A stretch of DNA of 64,000 nucleotides. Source: Corynebacterium poyangense. GTDB taxonomy: Bacteria; Actinomycetota; Actinomycetes; Mycobacteriales; Mycobacteriaceae. The translations under genes and the position numbers were made by a program. This document shows, piece by piece, positions 20,562 through 30,364 of this stretch (position 1 is its first letter; every line of letters begins with the position of its first letter). The notes under the pieces are model-generated. The model did no database searches. It was not told the DNA's origin and saw only the letters and a program-made list of their open reading frames with translations. The stretch covers positions 930,001-994,000 of the forward strand of contig NZ_CP046884.1 of assembly GCF_014522205.1 (NCBI RefSeq), in the 5' to 3' direction.

Positions 20562-22271
20562 ATGAGTAAAGTAGGGACCTTCCTGGGTACACGCCATATT
20601 ACGGGGGTGATACTCAGCGCTGCTCTGGTACTAGGCGGTTGTGTGGCTAACCCAGGGCCGCCGCCAGTCGTTGACCCCCAGGCTGGGGATGACGCGCCAG
20701 CCCAGGAACAACCTGCACAACAAGATGCCTCATCGGGAGAGTCGGCTCGGACTGAAATTAATGTTGGGGTTGATCCACTTCGGAATGGATTAAACCCGCA
20801 TCTCGTGGCTGATGAATCAGCGTTAGTGGAATCAGTTGCTGATTTGGTGTTGCCGAGCGCCTATGTCAATGGCCAGGTGAACTCTGATCTTTTGGCGTCA
20901 GTGACTGAGCAAACGCCTCCGGATGGAGTGTTAAAAACCTTGCGATACTCTATTCGTCCGGAAGCGCAATGGTCAGATGGTACCCCCATTACTGGGGCGG
21001 ATTTTCGCTATTTATGGTTGGCAGTGACCACCACACCTGGTTCGATTGATGCGGCCGGGTATCGGGCCATTCGTGATATTAGGGTTTCTGATAATGGCCG
21101 AAAAGTAGACGTTGACTTCAACTCCGGATTGGTCGACACTCCGCGGCTTTTTCAGTATTTACTTCCCAGTCATCTGCTCGGAAACCCAAGCGGGTTTCAT
21201 GATGCCTTGAAAACTAAAATTCCAGCTTCAGCAGGGCGTTTCCTGGTAGATAGCGTAGATCAACAGCGTGGCAGAATTATCCTGCATCGTAATGATCGCT
21301 TTTGGGGGCAAACTCCAGCGCAAGTTGAATGGCTCCGGCTCATCGAAATTAGAGACCAAGCCAGTGGAGTAGAGCAGTTACGCACCGGACAGATTTCTTA
21401 TCTTGATCTCACCCCTACAGAAACGCTCAAAGACGTCATAGGTTTAGTGCCAGGGGTTCAAAACGCAGTGGTGGAAACTCCGCGTCAGTTGCGTTTGGTG
21501 TTTAATGTACGAGCCCCCAAAGCCCAACTAGGGGTTAACCGAGCTACTCTTGCTTCTTTGCTTGACCCTAACTTAGTGGCGGAGATTTCCGCAGGGAGGA
21601 CCACGGAGCTTTCACTTCCACAAGGTAGGGAAGCAGCGAGTGTGACCACTGGTGTTACCTCTGAAGAGCGCGCCGCAGCTGAAAAAGCGTTGAAACAGCA
21701 ATCTCTCGATAGTCCGGTGATTATTGGTGCGGACCCAGCTGATACCGCCGCACTGGCGGCAGCGAGGGCAGTCGTCGATACTCTTAATAACAAGGGAATT
21801 GAAGCCCAAACTAAGACGACAACAATAAGTGACTTTGCCCAGAATCTTTTACCCCAAGGCAAAGTTGATGCGATTTTAAGTTGGCGGGAAGTAAACGGGG
21901 ATGCTATTGCCATTGCATCCCGATATCAGTGCCCCGAACAACTAAGTCCCACCGCTACCCAAGAGCAGAATCGCTCTAGCGCTAACCCAAGAATCAGTAA
22001 CCTATCTGGTTTTTGTGATCGAGATGTGCAAAAGGAATTAGACGCTCTTTTAGCGCAACCTACTACGCGAGAAGAAGCCGCAGAATGGGCGTTAAGTTTA
22101 GAAGAAAAAGAGCATCTGAGTATGCCGCTGTATCGAGAGCGCCGAGTGCGAGCTTTAGGGCAGGGTATGGTAGGCCCCAGTTCGGATTTGAGTCAGTGGC
22201 CGGCTGGATTATCGAGTGCGGCGACGTGGCGAAGTGTTTCAGAATCTCGGACGTCTCAGGAAGTTAAATAG
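20562..22271 (+). CDS. lpqW: LpqW-like lipoprotein, family 5 solute-binding fold
   Basis: A 569-residue lipoprotein: signal peptide then lipobox L-G-G-C with the lipid-bearing Cys near residue 27, a Pro/Gln/Ala-rich linker, and a peptide-binding-protein fold (S-I-R-P-E-A-Q-W-S-D-G-T near residue 130 is a family 5 hallmark). Its place straight after typA and before mshB matches lpqW, whose product regulates mannosylation of lipomannan/LAM-type glycolipids in mycobacteria and corynebacteria rather than transporting peptides. No ABC permease genes are nearby, which supports that reading. Confidence 0.82.
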   Translation: MSKVGTFLGTRHITGVILSAALVLGGCVANPGPPPVVDPQAGDDAPAQEQPAQQDASSGESARTEINVGVDPLRNGLNPHLVADESALVESVADLVLPSAYVNGQVNSDLLASVTEQTPPDGVLKTLRYSIRPEAQWSDGTPITGADFRYLWLAVTTTPGSIDAAGYRAIRDIRVSDNGRKVDVDFNSGLVDTPRLFQYLLPSHLLGNPSGFHDALKTKIPASAGRFLVDSVDQQRGRIILHRNDRFWGQTPAQVEWLRLIEIRDQASGVEQLRTGQISYLDLTPTETLKDVIGLVPGVQNAVVETPRQLRLVFNVRAPKAQLGVNRATLASLLDPNLVAEISAGRTTELSLPQGREAASVTTGVTSEERAAAEKALKQQSLDSPVIIGADPADTAALAAARAVVDTLNNKGIEAQTKTTTISDFAQNLLPQGKVDAILSWREVNGDAIAIASRYQCPEQLSPTATQEQNRSSANPRISNLSGFCDRDVQKELDALLAQPTTREEAAEWALSLEEKEHLSMPLYRERRVRALGQGMVGPSSDLSQWPAGLSSAATWRSVSESRTSQEVK

Positions 22272-22288
22272 TGAGGAATTAGGGAGCT

Positions 22289-23218
22289 ATGTCGGCTGAA
22301 AATCTACGCGGGTTGAGGGTCATGGCAGTCCACGCTCACCCCGATGATGAATCCATCACTATGGGCGGAACTCTGTCTCGCATGGCTCGCGCTGGGGCAG
22401 ACGTTACCGTGGTGACTTGCACTCTTGGAGAACAAGGGGAAGTCATTGGGGACATCTGGAACAACCTCATTGCAGAGCACGCCGATCAGCTCGGAGGTTA
22501 TCGGATAAGCGAGCTCAACCAGGCTTTAGCTGAGCTGGGAGTTCATGGGGAATTTCTCGGCGGTGCGGGACGCTACCGGGATTCTGGAATGGAGGGAGAC
22601 CCCGCTAATAACCACCCCCGAGCTTTTATCCATTCCAGCTCCTCCGCCTTGGCTGAGTTAAAGAAACTCATCACTCGTCTCCAGCCTCACCTATTTTTCA
22701 CCTATGGGCCAGAGGGAGGATACGGTCATCCCGACCACATCCAAGCCCATCAGCTTAGTGTTCGGGCTTTGGCGGACGTGGCCGAGGAAACTCAGTGGAA
22801 ACCTGATCGGGTGCTGTACACCTATGTTGATACCGAGACTCAGCTTGCTGGTTTAGAGTCCATTCGGGTCGTCCCAGAAGGATGGCGGCGCGGAGAACCA
22901 GCAGAGTTGCCGAGCAATAGTGGTATGCAGTGTTGTGTGCCGCTGAGTGACGAGGACTTTGGGGCTAAAATTCGTGCCATGAAAGCCCATGCCACCCAAA
23001 TCTGGATTGCCGATGGAGATAGCTCACGCACCAATCCACACCGGGCTTTTGCGGTGGTTGATGATTCCAGTTCCTGTGCGGCGGTATGGGCATTGTCCAA
23101 CCTTATTGCTCAACCTCTTGCGAAACGAGAATTTTTTCACGTGGCTCAGGGAATCACAATACTCGACGACCTTAGCTTGCCATGGGAAGGCCTGGAGTGG
23201 ACTAATGAAGACAACTGA
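22289..23218 (+). CDS. mshB: GlcNAc-Ins deacetylase (mycothiol synthesis)
   Basis: MshB removes the acetyl group from GlcNAc-inositol, the second enzymatic stage of mycothiol synthesis. The 309-residue protein has the Zn-binding motif H-A-H-P-D-D-E (His17, Asp20) and a later G-G-Y-G-H-P-D-H with the third Zn ligand. The family's usual length is about 300. The downstream membrane-protein gene starts inside its last codons (23205), so the two are translationally coupled. Confidence 0.93.
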   Translation: MSAENLRGLRVMAVHAHPDDESITMGGTLSRMARAGADVTVVTCTLGEQGEVIGDIWNNLIAEHADQLGGYRISELNQALAELGVHGEFLGGAGRYRDSGMEGDPANNHPRAFIHSSSSALAELKKLITRLQPHLFFTYGPEGGYGHPDHIQAHQLSVRALADVAEETQWKPDRVLYTYVDTETQLAGLESIRVVPEGWRRGEPAELPSNSGMQCCVPLSDEDFGAKIRAMKAHATQIWIADGDSSRTNPHRAFAVVDDSSSCAAVWALSNLIAQPLAKREFFHVAQGITILDDLSLPWEGLEWTNEDN

Positions 23219-23618
23219 TCCCCAGCCATCACCTCGGTTTTCTCGCGGCGAAGTTATTGTTGCCCTGCTGTGGCTATCAGCCGCAGCATTGATTTCGTTG
23301 ACCCTTGAAGTAGCCTATCTCTACGCAATTTTGCCCTTACCCGGTGGAATTCACCTGATTTTTCCCATCACGATTGTGCTGGCTGCACTATTTAACGGTG
23401 TGCTAACTAGAACCTCTCGATTATGGAGTCGTAACATGATAGTGGTTGCAACTCCGTTGATGGTGTGGGTTTTGGGGTACGCTTTGCTCACCATTTTCCC
23501 CACTTTCACGGGTAGTCAGCTTCTTGGCTCGACCCTGCGAAGTGTGTTGTTACTTCTAGCAGGAATAGCCGGGGGAGTGTGGCCCATACTGCGGCCTAGC
23601 TCTCCCACCCTCAACTAG
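23205..23618 (+). CDS. small membrane protein coupled to mshB
   Basis: A 137-residue protein with four predicted membrane helices (about 20-42, 48-68, 78-100 and 108-128). The ATG at 23205 overlaps the mshB end by 14 bases. The frame is open further upstream, but that part lies inside mshB and is not coding-like. A similar gene follows mshB in mycobacteria as I recall. Function unknown. Confidence 0.75.
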   Translation: MKTTDPQPSPRFSRGEVIVALLWLSAAALISLTLEVAYLYAILPLPGGIHLIFPITIVLAALFNGVLTRTSRLWSRNMIVVATPLMVWVLGYALLTIFPTFTGSQLLGSTLRSVLLLLAGIAGGVWPILRPSSPTLN

Positions 23619-23654
23619 ACATTTGGTACTTACTGGAGTTCTGAGAGATCTGGA

Positions 23655-23978
23655 ATGACCTACATTATTGCTCAGCCCTGTGTTGATGTGATGGACCGCT
23701 CCTGCGTGGAGGAATGTCCGGTCGATTGTATCTACGAAGGGAAGCGTTCCCTCTACATTCACCCCGATGAGTGTGTGGACTGTGGCGCGTGTGAACCCGC
23801 TTGTCCAGTGGAAGCAATTTTCTACGAAGATGATGTTCCCGACGAATGGGTAGATTATTACGACGCAAACGTCGCGTTTTTTGATACTTTGGGTTCACCC
23901 GGTGGCGCAGCACGCCTCGGGCCGCAAGACTTTGATCCGCCTTTCGTGGACGGACTACCCCCACAGAATCAGGACTAA
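23655..23978 (+). CDS. fdxC: seven-iron ferredoxin
   Basis: A 107-residue ferredoxin with one 3Fe-4S and one 4Fe-4S centre. Cys9, Cys17, Cys21 and Cys25 in the first half and Cys40, Cys43, Cys46 and Cys50 in [12 protein letters not shown] give the FdxC pattern, and the C-terminal tail is acidic. It is a soluble low-potential electron carrier for cytoplasmic redox enzymes. It lies three bases before dapC, an order conserved in Corynebacterium and Mycobacterium. Confidence 0.95.
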   Translation: MTYIIAQPCVDVMDRSCVEECPVDCIYEGKRSLYIHPDECVDCGACEPACPVEAIFYEDDVPDEWVDYYDANVAFFDTLGSPGGAARLGPQDFDPPFVDGLPPQNQD

Positions 23979-23981
23979 TTT

Positions 23982-25094
23982 ATGCCTCGACAGCCGCTTC
24001 TCCACTCCCTTCCCGATTTTCCTTGGGACACTCTGACAGAGGCTCGACGTACAGCCGAGCAACACCCAGACGGAATAATTAACTTGTCCATCGGTACTCC
24101 TGTTGATGAGGTTGCCCCTGGGTTGCAGTTAGCCTTAAGTGAAGCAGCGGCAGAACCTGGTTATCCAGCAACCTCTGGCACGCTGGAATTGCGTGAGGCG
24201 CTAGCCGAGTCCTTAGCTCGGCGCTACGGGATAAGTGGTGTTGCGGAATCGGCAATCCTACCGGTGATTGGAACTAAAGAAGCTATCGCTTGGCTACCCA
24301 CCTTGTTGGGGCTGGGGGCAGGCGATACCGTCGTTATTCCAGAATTGGCCTACCCAACCTATGAGGTAGGAGCACTACTAGCAGGCTGCCAGGTGCGTCG
24401 CACTGATGCGTTATTCAATCTGGGCCCTGAAACCCCGAGTTTGGTGTTTATCAACTCGCCCAGTAACCCGACCGGAAAAGTGTTGGGCATTGACCATCTC
24501 CGGAAAGTGGTGGAGTTTGCCCGGGAGCGTGACGTCATTATTGTGTCAGATGAGTGTTACCTGGGTCTTGGCTGGAATGATGAAGAACACCCGCCAATTT
24601 CTATATTGGACCCTCGAGTCTGTGAGGGAGATCATCGCAATCTGCTCGCGATCCACTCTTTTTCTAAGACGTCAAATCTGGCTGGTTACCGTTCCGGTTT
24701 CTTAGCTGGTGATCATGACCTAATTAGCGAGCTACTGGAGGTTCGTAAACACGCCGGCCTCATGATGCCCACCCCGGTGCAACATGCCACTCGTGCAGCC
24801 GCAGAAGATGATGCTCAAGAACAGCTCCAGAAATTGCGATACGCCGAGCGACGGGCACAGCTTCTTCCGGCGTTGATCAAGGCTGGTTTCCGCGTGGATG
24901 ACTCCGACGCCGGATTGTACTTGTGGTCAACACGTCACGAAGACTGCTGGGACACCGTTAACTGGTTAGCACAACGCGGTATCTTAGTAGCACCCGGGGC
25001 TTTTTATGGCCCACGCGGTAAGCAGCATGTCCGGATTGCTTTAACCGGCACGGACAATGCCATAGCTGAAGCCGTTCAACGGCTACAATCATAG
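23982..25094 (+). CDS. dapC: succinyldiaminopimelate aminotransferase
   Basis: A 370-residue class I/II PLP aminotransferase. The PLP lysine sits in S-F-S-K-T-S-N-L-A-G-Y-R-S-G, N-S-P-S-N-P-T-G-K binds the cofactor region, and the C-terminal Arg that binds the substrate carboxylate is in V-R-I-A-L-T. In this setting (fdxC upstream, dapD and dapE downstream) it transaminates N-succinyl-2-amino-6-ketopimelate in lysine/DAP synthesis. Confidence 0.92.
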   Translation: MPRQPLLHSLPDFPWDTLTEARRTAEQHPDGIINLSIGTPVDEVAPGLQLALSEAAAEPGYPATSGTLELREALAESLARRYGISGVAESAILPVIGTKEAIAWLPTLLGLGAGDTVVIPELAYPTYEVGALLAGCQVRRTDALFNLGPETPSLVFINSPSNPTGKVLGIDHLRKVVEFARERDVIIVSDECYLGLGWNDEEHPPISILDPRVCEGDHRNLLAIHSFSKTSNLAGYRSGFLAGDHDLISELLEVRKHAGLMMPTPVQHATRAAAEDDAQEQLQKLRYAERRAQLLPALIKAGFRVDDSDAGLYLWSTRHEDCWDTVNWLAQRGILVAPGAFYGPRGKQHVRIALTGTDNAIAEAVQRLQS

Positions 25095-25134
25095 GGTTGC
25101 TTATACGCCAAAGGATGAGGAAGAGGCAAAGTAC

Positions 25135-25701
25135 GTGTCTGCATCAGCCGCGGTCACTCGGGCCCGGGCCCGCGATAATCTGCAGCAGTTTATCAAGTTT
25201 GGCATTGTTGGCGGTTCCGGAACTCTAGTAAATATCGCGACGTTTGTGGTAGCGAAGAAAAGCTTTGGTTCTCTGGTAGGGATTTTTGCCGAAGACCCAT
25301 TTCTTAACTTATTTGGCTCCCAATTCCATATTCGTTGGTACCACGTTTTTATGACGATTGCTTTCTTAGTCGCTAACCTGTGGAATTATCAGCTGAATCG
25401 TTGGTGGACTTTTCGTTCTCGTTATCGTCCATCATGGCTCAAAGGCTTTTTTGCCTTCCTCATGACTGGGATCGGGGCCTTCTTAGTGAGCTTGGTCGTA
25501 GCAACGCTCCTGATGAATCCCGAGTCCCCGCTAGCTCTTTCCCCTCGTATTTTTGATAATTCAACTGGTTTGCGAACTCCCTCGTACTGGGCAAATATTA
25601 TTTCTATCGTGGTCGCTATGCCAGTAAATTTCATTCTCAATAAGCTCTGGGCATTTCGTAAACCAAAAGTTGCGGTTATTAGTAGCCAGGATCCACAATA
25701 A
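25135..25701 (+). CDS. GtrA-family membrane protein
   Basis: A 188-residue protein starting with GTG, with four membrane segments and the family motif F-G-I-V-G-G-S-G-T-L-V-N near residue 23, then N-Y-x-L-N-R-x-W-T-F-R. GtrA-type proteins are thought to move polyprenyl-linked sugars or otherwise serve cell-surface glycan synthesis. A strong hairpin ends the gene. Confidence 0.85.
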   Translation: MSASAAVTRARARDNLQQFIKFGIVGGSGTLVNIATFVVAKKSFGSLVGIFAEDPFLNLFGSQFHIRWYHVFMTIAFLVANLWNYQLNRWWTFRSRYRPSWLKGFFAFLMTGIGAFLVSLVVATLLMNPESPLALSPRIFDNSTGLRTPSYWANIISIVVAMPVNFILNKLWAFRKPKVAVISSQDPQ

Positions 25702-25741
25702 AGGCCTAATCTCCAGGGAATCAGCCCTCGAGATTAGGCCT
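25702..25741. terminator. bidirectional terminator between gtrA-like gene and dapD
   Basis: A perfect 12-bp stem: AGGCCTAATCTC (25702-25713) pairs with GAGATTAGGCCT (25730-25741) around a 16-base loop. It lies between convergent genes and can act in both directions. Confidence 0.8.
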
Positions 25742-25764
25742 AAAATTAGCCAATCATTGTCACA

Positions 25765-26742
25765 TTAATTTGCGTGCAAGACGGCGTTGAGTTCCACAGC
25801 TTCAGTTTTCCACGGCACAGCCTCAACTGCTCCGGTGGTGGAATTGCGGCGATACAAAACGCCGCTAGCGCCAGATAGCTCTTTAGCTTTAATGGCAGAG
25901 CCGGATTCAACGTCCAAAGCTTCTGCCACGGCGTCGAGCACAGTGACTTTAGTTCCGGCGGTGACGTATAAACCAGCTTCTACGACGGAGTCATCTCCTA
26001 AAGAGATTCCTACCCCGGAGTTGGCTCCTAATAGACACCGCTTGCCAATACTGATAACAACTTTGCCTCCGCCGGACAGAGTCCCCATGATGGAAGCTCC
26101 GCCACCAATGTCTGAGCCATCGGCAACGACTACTCCCGCCGTAATACGACCTTCTACCATGGAGCTTCCCAGAGTTCCCGCATTGAAGTTCACAAATCCT
26201 TCATGCATAACCGTGGTGCCTTCTGCGAGATGGGCGCCTAAGCGGACGCGGTCAGCATCACCGATGCGTACTCCGCTGGGAGAAACATAATCGACCATGC
26301 GGGGGAATTTATCGATGGAGTAGACGGTCACGGGGCCGCGCTGTTGTAATTTCATGCGGGTGCGCTCAAATCCTTCTACTGCGCAGGGGCCGTGATTAGT
26401 CCACACAACATTGGTGAGCTTTCCGAAAATGCCGTCCATGTTGGCGTCGTGAGGCTTGATTATCCGCCAAGAGAGCAGATGGAGGCGCAAATAGGCGTCA
26501 TAAGCATCGTGAGCTTTTTCCGAAAGATCAGAAATCACCGTTTCTATGGCAATACGTTCGACACCGCGGGCGTCATCTTTTCCGAGTAGTTGAGCAAGAT
26601 CCTCCGGTAGGTCCTCTGCTGCGCGTCGGGATGTTCCAGATTCCACCGGCTCGTCAACGCGTTCTGGGTGAGGGAACCAAGCATCAAGGACGGTTCCTTC
26701 ATCAGTGATTGTTGCTAATCCTAAGCCACGATAAGAAGTCAT
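25765..26742 (-). CDS. dapD: tetrahydrodipicolinate N-succinyltransferase
   Basis: A 325-residue actinobacterial DapD. The C-terminal two thirds form a left-handed beta helix with many G-x-G and hexapeptide repeats ([14 protein letters not shown] region). M-V-D-Y-V-x-P and R-V-R-L-G-A-H-L are family marks. It transfers succinyl from succinyl-CoA to tetrahydrodipicolinate in the DAP/lysine route. A paralogue lies two genes upstream on the same strand. Confidence 0.9.
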   Translation of the reverse strand: MTSYRGLGLATITDEGTVLDAWFPHPERVDEPVESGTSRRAAEDLPEDLAQLLGKDDARGVERIAIETVISDLSEKAHDAYDAYLRLHLLSWRIIKPHDANMDGIFGKLTNVVWTNHGPCAVEGFERTRMKLQQRGPVTVYSIDKFPRMVDYVSPSGVRIGDADRVRLGAHLAEGTTVMHEGFVNFNAGTLGSSMVEGRITAGVVVADGSDIGGGASIMGTLSGGGKVVISIGKRCLLGANSGVGISLGDDSVVEAGLYVTAGTKVTVLDAVAEALDVESGSAIKAKELSGASGVLYRRNSTTGAVEAVPWKTEAVELNAVLHAN

Positions 26743-26760
26743 GCGCTTGAGATTACCCGA

Positions 26761-28137
26761 TTAGCTGACGGCTTTAGCTTTGGACCGAGACAAGAACGAC
26801 AATCCAACCAAGACCACCAGGATGACCGCAACAGAAGTGATTTCTGATCGGGCACTGTTGTCAAAGAGCATTAACACCACCAGGGAGCCCAGCATGACTA
26901 AAGAGAGGATGGGGATGAGCGGGAATGCAGGCAGATTGACAGTGGAAATTTCTCCAGTGCGTTGCAATTCTGGATGCAGCTTCAGATAACTCGTAGCGAT
27001 AACGATCCAGATCACCACGAGACAGCCGCCGACTGCGTTGAGAAGGAAATCCAGCAGACCGGTAGGATTCCACCACTGCAGACCCACCGACACAAAAGCA
27101 AAAATCATGGACAGTAAGACGGCATTAGTGGGAACGCCGTGCCGGTTGGTGACTGCGAAAACTCGAGGGGAGTCGCCTTCAAGAGCGAGGGAGTGACACA
27201 GCCGGGAGGTGGCATAGATTTGCGCGTTGAAGGCAGAAAGAAGCGCCAAAACAATGACTGCTTCCATGAATCCCACGACGCCGGGAATGTTTGCCATGCC
27301 TAAGACGATGGTGAAGGGAGATTCTGCGGCGCTATCCGCCCCACCAATGGTGTCGTAGGGCATGAGGAAAGTAATGATGAGGACTGCGCCTAGATAAAAG
27401 ACGGCGATGCGCCAGATGACTGACCGCACCGCGGTACGGATAGCTGCCGAGGGGTTCTCGGATTCCGCAGCAGCGATGGTGACGATTTCAATGCCGCCAA
27501 AAGCAAAGGCTACAGCTAATAAACCGGTGGCAACTCCGGAAAGTCCGTTGGGCATAAATCCCTGAGAGAGGAAGTTGGAAGTTCCGACGAAGGGGTGGCC
27601 GGGTAAAAGACCAAAAATGAGGAGTACGCCGATGATTAAGAAGAGCAGAATCACAGCGACTTTGATGAAGGCAAACCAAAACTCAAACTCTCCGAAACCC
27701 CGGACTTGGGCGAAATTGACGACTGCGAAGAAGATCACGCATACCAGGGCGGGAATCCACTGAGGGACGTTAAACCACGCTCCCATAATGGCGGCTGCGC
27801 CGGTCATTTCCGCACCGAGCACCATGATGAGCATGAACCAGTACAACCAGCCAAGGGTAAAGCCAGCCCAGTGCCCGTGTGCCTGACGAGCGTAGGTAGC
27901 AAATGACCCGGAGGCTGGGCGTGCTGCGGCAAGTTCTCCCAGCATTTGCATAACTAAAACCACAATGATGCCGGCAATAAGATATGCCACTAACACGGCA
28001 GGACCTGCGGCTCGAATACCAACCCCCGTGCCTAAGAACAGTCCGGCGCCAATGGCGGAGCCGAGACCCATCATGGTGAGGTGACGAGTTTTAAGACCGC
28101 GCCCTAGCTGGCCAGTCTGTTCCACTGAATGATTCAT
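26761..28137 (-). CDS. AroP-like amino-acid permease (APC superfamily)
   Basis: The true start is most likely ATG 28137: it has AGGG about eight bases upstream, and the 22 upstream codons open from TTG 28203 overlap the neighbouring dapD paralogue. That gives 458 residues and twelve membrane helices. The first helix carries G-L-G-S-A-I-G-A-G-L-F, the substrate-binding loop of the amino acid transporter family, and E-L-A-A-A-R-P-A-S-G-S-F follows in helix 3. Its place between the two dapD-like genes matches the aromatic amino-acid permease aroP of C. glutamicum, but the exact substrate cannot be read from sequence. Confidence 0.85.
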   Translation of the reverse strand: MNHSVEQTGQLGRGLKTRHLTMMGLGSAIGAGLFLGTGVGIRAAGPAVLVAYLIAGIIVVLVMQMLGELAAARPASGSFATYARQAHGHWAGFTLGWLYWFMLIMVLGAEMTGAAAIMGAWFNVPQWIPALVCVIFFAVVNFAQVRGFGEFEFWFAFIKVAVILLFLIIGVLLIFGLLPGHPFVGTSNFLSQGFMPNGLSGVATGLLAVAFAFGGIEIVTIAAAESENPSAAIRTAVRSVIWRIAVFYLGAVLIITFLMPYDTIGGADSAAESPFTIVLGMANIPGVVGFMEAVIVLALLSAFNAQIYATSRLCHSLALEGDSPRVFAVTNRHGVPTNAVLLSMIFAFVSVGLQWWNPTGLLDFLLNAVGGCLVVIWIVIATSYLKLHPELQRTGEISTVNLPAFPLIPILSLVMLGSLVVLMLFDNSARSEITSVAVILVVLVGLSFLSRSKAKAVS

Positions 28138-28183
28138 GAGAAATACCCTAGTCGGTACTGGGGTTATTTCTCTCCTAAATTGC

Positions 28184-29131
28184 TTAAGAAAGTCCTCGAA
28201 CAACTGGTTCCGGATGCTCAGCTTCGGTATTAAGACTCCACCCCGAACGATTTTCCAGTTGAGAGCCGGGAATCAGCTGATCTCGCTCAACATCATAGAT
28301 AGTTAAGTCTTTCTCAAGAATTACCTTAGTGCCGATGTGGCAGTCGTCGCCCACATTCATCCCAATGAGTCCAGAAGATACCCCAAAGGTGCAGTCTCTC
28401 CCCACCTGTAAGGGGCGCCGGGATCCATCTGCTTGTCGTTCCGCCATGATGATGGCGGATAAACCAACTTGGCAACCTTCTCCCAGGGTCACACCGGAGG
28501 ATAACCGACCCTCAATTTTGCAGGGTCCTAGGGAACCTGAATTATGTGAGACGAAACCTTCTCGTTGAACAGTGGTGCCAGGCGCTAAGTGCGCACCCAG
28601 GCGGACACGTTCAGCCTCGGCTATTCGGACGTGATCGGGAACCACATAATCCACCATTCGGGGCAACCGATCAATCGCGTAGACGTGGATTAAACCTCGA
28701 GTGCGAAGCCGAGCTCGGACTAGTTCAAAGTTTTGTGGAGTAGAGGGGCCCTTATTAGTCCAGACCACGTCGGATAGAAGAGACATCGCCTGGCTCATAT
28801 TAATCTGCCCCGGGGCGACGAGCCGGTGAGAAATTAAGTGGAGGCGCAGATAGACATCGTGGGCGTCGAGTGGGGGCGCCTGGAGATCTGCGATGCGCGT
28901 ACGAACGGCAACCTGTTCGACCATCCGATCCTCATCTAGGGAGATCAGAGCAATCATCCGGGCAGACAATTCCCGACCCCAGAGACGTCGGGTGCCGTTA
29001 TCAGGTTGCTTGTGATCCACCGAATCCGTCGTCGAATCAATTAACTGGGGGGCAGGGAACCACGTATCTAAAACGGTTCCATCCATGGCGATATTGGCAA
29101 TGCCAGTAGCAACAGCTCCAAGGGTCGTCAC
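28184..29131 (-). CDS. second DapD-like succinyltransferase
   Basis: A 315-residue paralogue of the DapD at 25765. Matching segments include [23 protein letters not shown] and [14 protein letters not shown], with the same left-handed beta-helix region. The last 40 residues diverge. It may be a second tetrahydrodipicolinate succinyltransferase or use another acceptor. Corynebacteria often have such a second copy next to dapE. Confidence 0.8.
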   Translation of the reverse strand: MTTLGAVATGIANIAMDGTVLDTWFPAPQLIDSTTDSVDHKQPDNGTRRLWGRELSARMIALISLDEDRMVEQVAVRTRIADLQAPPLDAHDVYLRLHLISHRLVAPGQINMSQAMSLLSDVVWTNKGPSTPQNFELVRARLRTRGLIHVYAIDRLPRMVDYVVPDHVRIAEAERVRLGAHLAPGTTVQREGFVSHNSGSLGPCKIEGRLSSGVTLGEGCQVGLSAIIMAERQADGSRRPLQVGRDCTFGVSSGLIGMNVGDDCHIGTKVILEKDLTIYDVERDQLIPGSQLENRSGWSLNTEAEHPEPVVRGLS

Positions 29132-29211
29132 GTAGGACTATTGTACGTCCTCAGTTTGCAGGCTCTCACGTTAGCCAGCCTAAACGGTCACAGTTCAGTA
29201 GGGTATGAAGA

Positions 29212-30321
29212 ATGACAGGCGCAAAGAAGACCCTCAACCTAGAAACTGATCCAATTACCTTGACGGAAGAACTCGTTGATATTGCTAGCCCTTCCCATCA
29301 CGAAAAAGATATTGCTGATGCAATTGAAGCGGCGTTAAAGCAGGTCGACGGGGTAGAGGTATGGCGCTTTAATAACAACGTCCTGGCGCGAACACAACGT
29401 GGATTAGGGCAGCGGGTGATTTTAGCCGGACACATGGACACCGTTCCGATTGCCGACAATGTTCCTTCGCACCGGGCTCAAGACAAAGACGGGCAGGACA
29501 CCCTCTTCGGGTGTGGCAGTGTAGATATGAAATCTGGCTTAGCGGTGTATCTCCACGCCTTCGCAGTGTGTGCTAATGACCCCGCTCTTAAACGTGACAT
29601 CACTCTGGTGGCTTATGAGGGAGAGGAGGTAGCCTCCGAATTCAATGGTTTAGGACACATTCAAGAGCAGCATCCCGAGTGGCTAGAAGGTGAAGTAGCC
29701 CTATTAGGAGAACCCTCGGGTGGAATCATTGAAGCTGGCTGTCAAGGTTCAATCCGGATCAAAGTCATTGCTGAAGGTGTTCGGGCGCACTCTGCCCGCT
29801 CGTGGCTGGGAATAAACGCCATGCACCGTTTAGCGCCAGTCTTAACTCGGATCATCGACTACCAACCGCGTGGGGTAGATATTGATGGTTGTGAATACCG
29901 GGAGGGCCTTAATGTGGTCCATGTTGAATCTGGGGTAGCCACCAACACTATTCCCGATGAAGCGTGGATGTTCGTGAATTTCAGATTCGCCCCTGACCGG
30001 AGCATTGATGAAGCAATAACCCATGTGCTCGACGTTCTCAACCTTGAAGATGATGAAGGGGTGAGCTACGAAGTTGATGATGCAGTGCCCGGCGCGCTTC
30101 CTGGTTTATCCCGACCCGCTGCAGCTGAATTAGTAGCTGCTACTGGAGGGAAATTCCGGGCAAAATATGGCTGGACCGATGTTTCTCGGTTTTCGGCTAC
30201 AGGGATCCCCGCGGTGAACTTTGGGCCAGGAGACCCCTCTTTTGCGCATAAACGTGACGAGCAATGCCCGGTGTGGATGATTACTGAGGTAGCTAGCACA
30301 TTGATCAATTGGCTTCGTTAA
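29212..30321 (+). CDS. dapE: succinyl-diaminopimelate desuccinylase
   Basis: A 369-residue M20-family metallopeptidase. The first Zn ligand lies in A-G-H-M-D-T-V-P (near residue 78), the bridging Asp in G-C-G-S-V-D-M-K-S-G, and the general base Glu in A-Y-E-G-E-E-V. The C-terminal H-K-R-D-E motif is present. It releases L,L-diaminopimelate from its succinyl form, the step before epimerisation to meso-DAP for peptidoglycan and lysine. It is divergent from the second dapD. Confidence 0.93.
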   Translation: MTGAKKTLNLETDPITLTEELVDIASPSHHEKDIADAIEAALKQVDGVEVWRFNNNVLARTQRGLGQRVILAGHMDTVPIADNVPSHRAQDKDGQDTLFGCGSVDMKSGLAVYLHAFAVCANDPALKRDITLVAYEGEEVASEFNGLGHIQEQHPEWLEGEVALLGEPSGGIIEAGCQGSIRIKVIAEGVRAHSARSWLGINAMHRLAPVLTRIIDYQPRGVDIDGCEYREGLNVVHVESGVATNTIPDEAWMFVNFRFAPDRSIDEAITHVLDVLNLEDDEGVSYEVDDAVPGALPGLSRPAAAELVAATGGKFRAKYGWTDVSRFSATGIPAVNFGPGDPSFAHKRDEQCPVWMITEVASTLINWLR

Positions 30322-30364
30322 GCTTTCCTCAGCACGGCAGCAGGAATAACAAGAAAGGATTGCG

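Noticed and set aside
22989..23204. Upstream extension of the membrane protein after mshB
   Set aside because: The extra 72 codons lie inside mshB in another frame and lack conservation-like features; ATG 23205 overlaps the mshB stop in the usual coupled way.
28138..28203. TTG 28203 as the permease start
   Set aside because: It would overlap the neighbouring dapD-like gene, and ATG 28137 starts the recognisable permease N-terminus.
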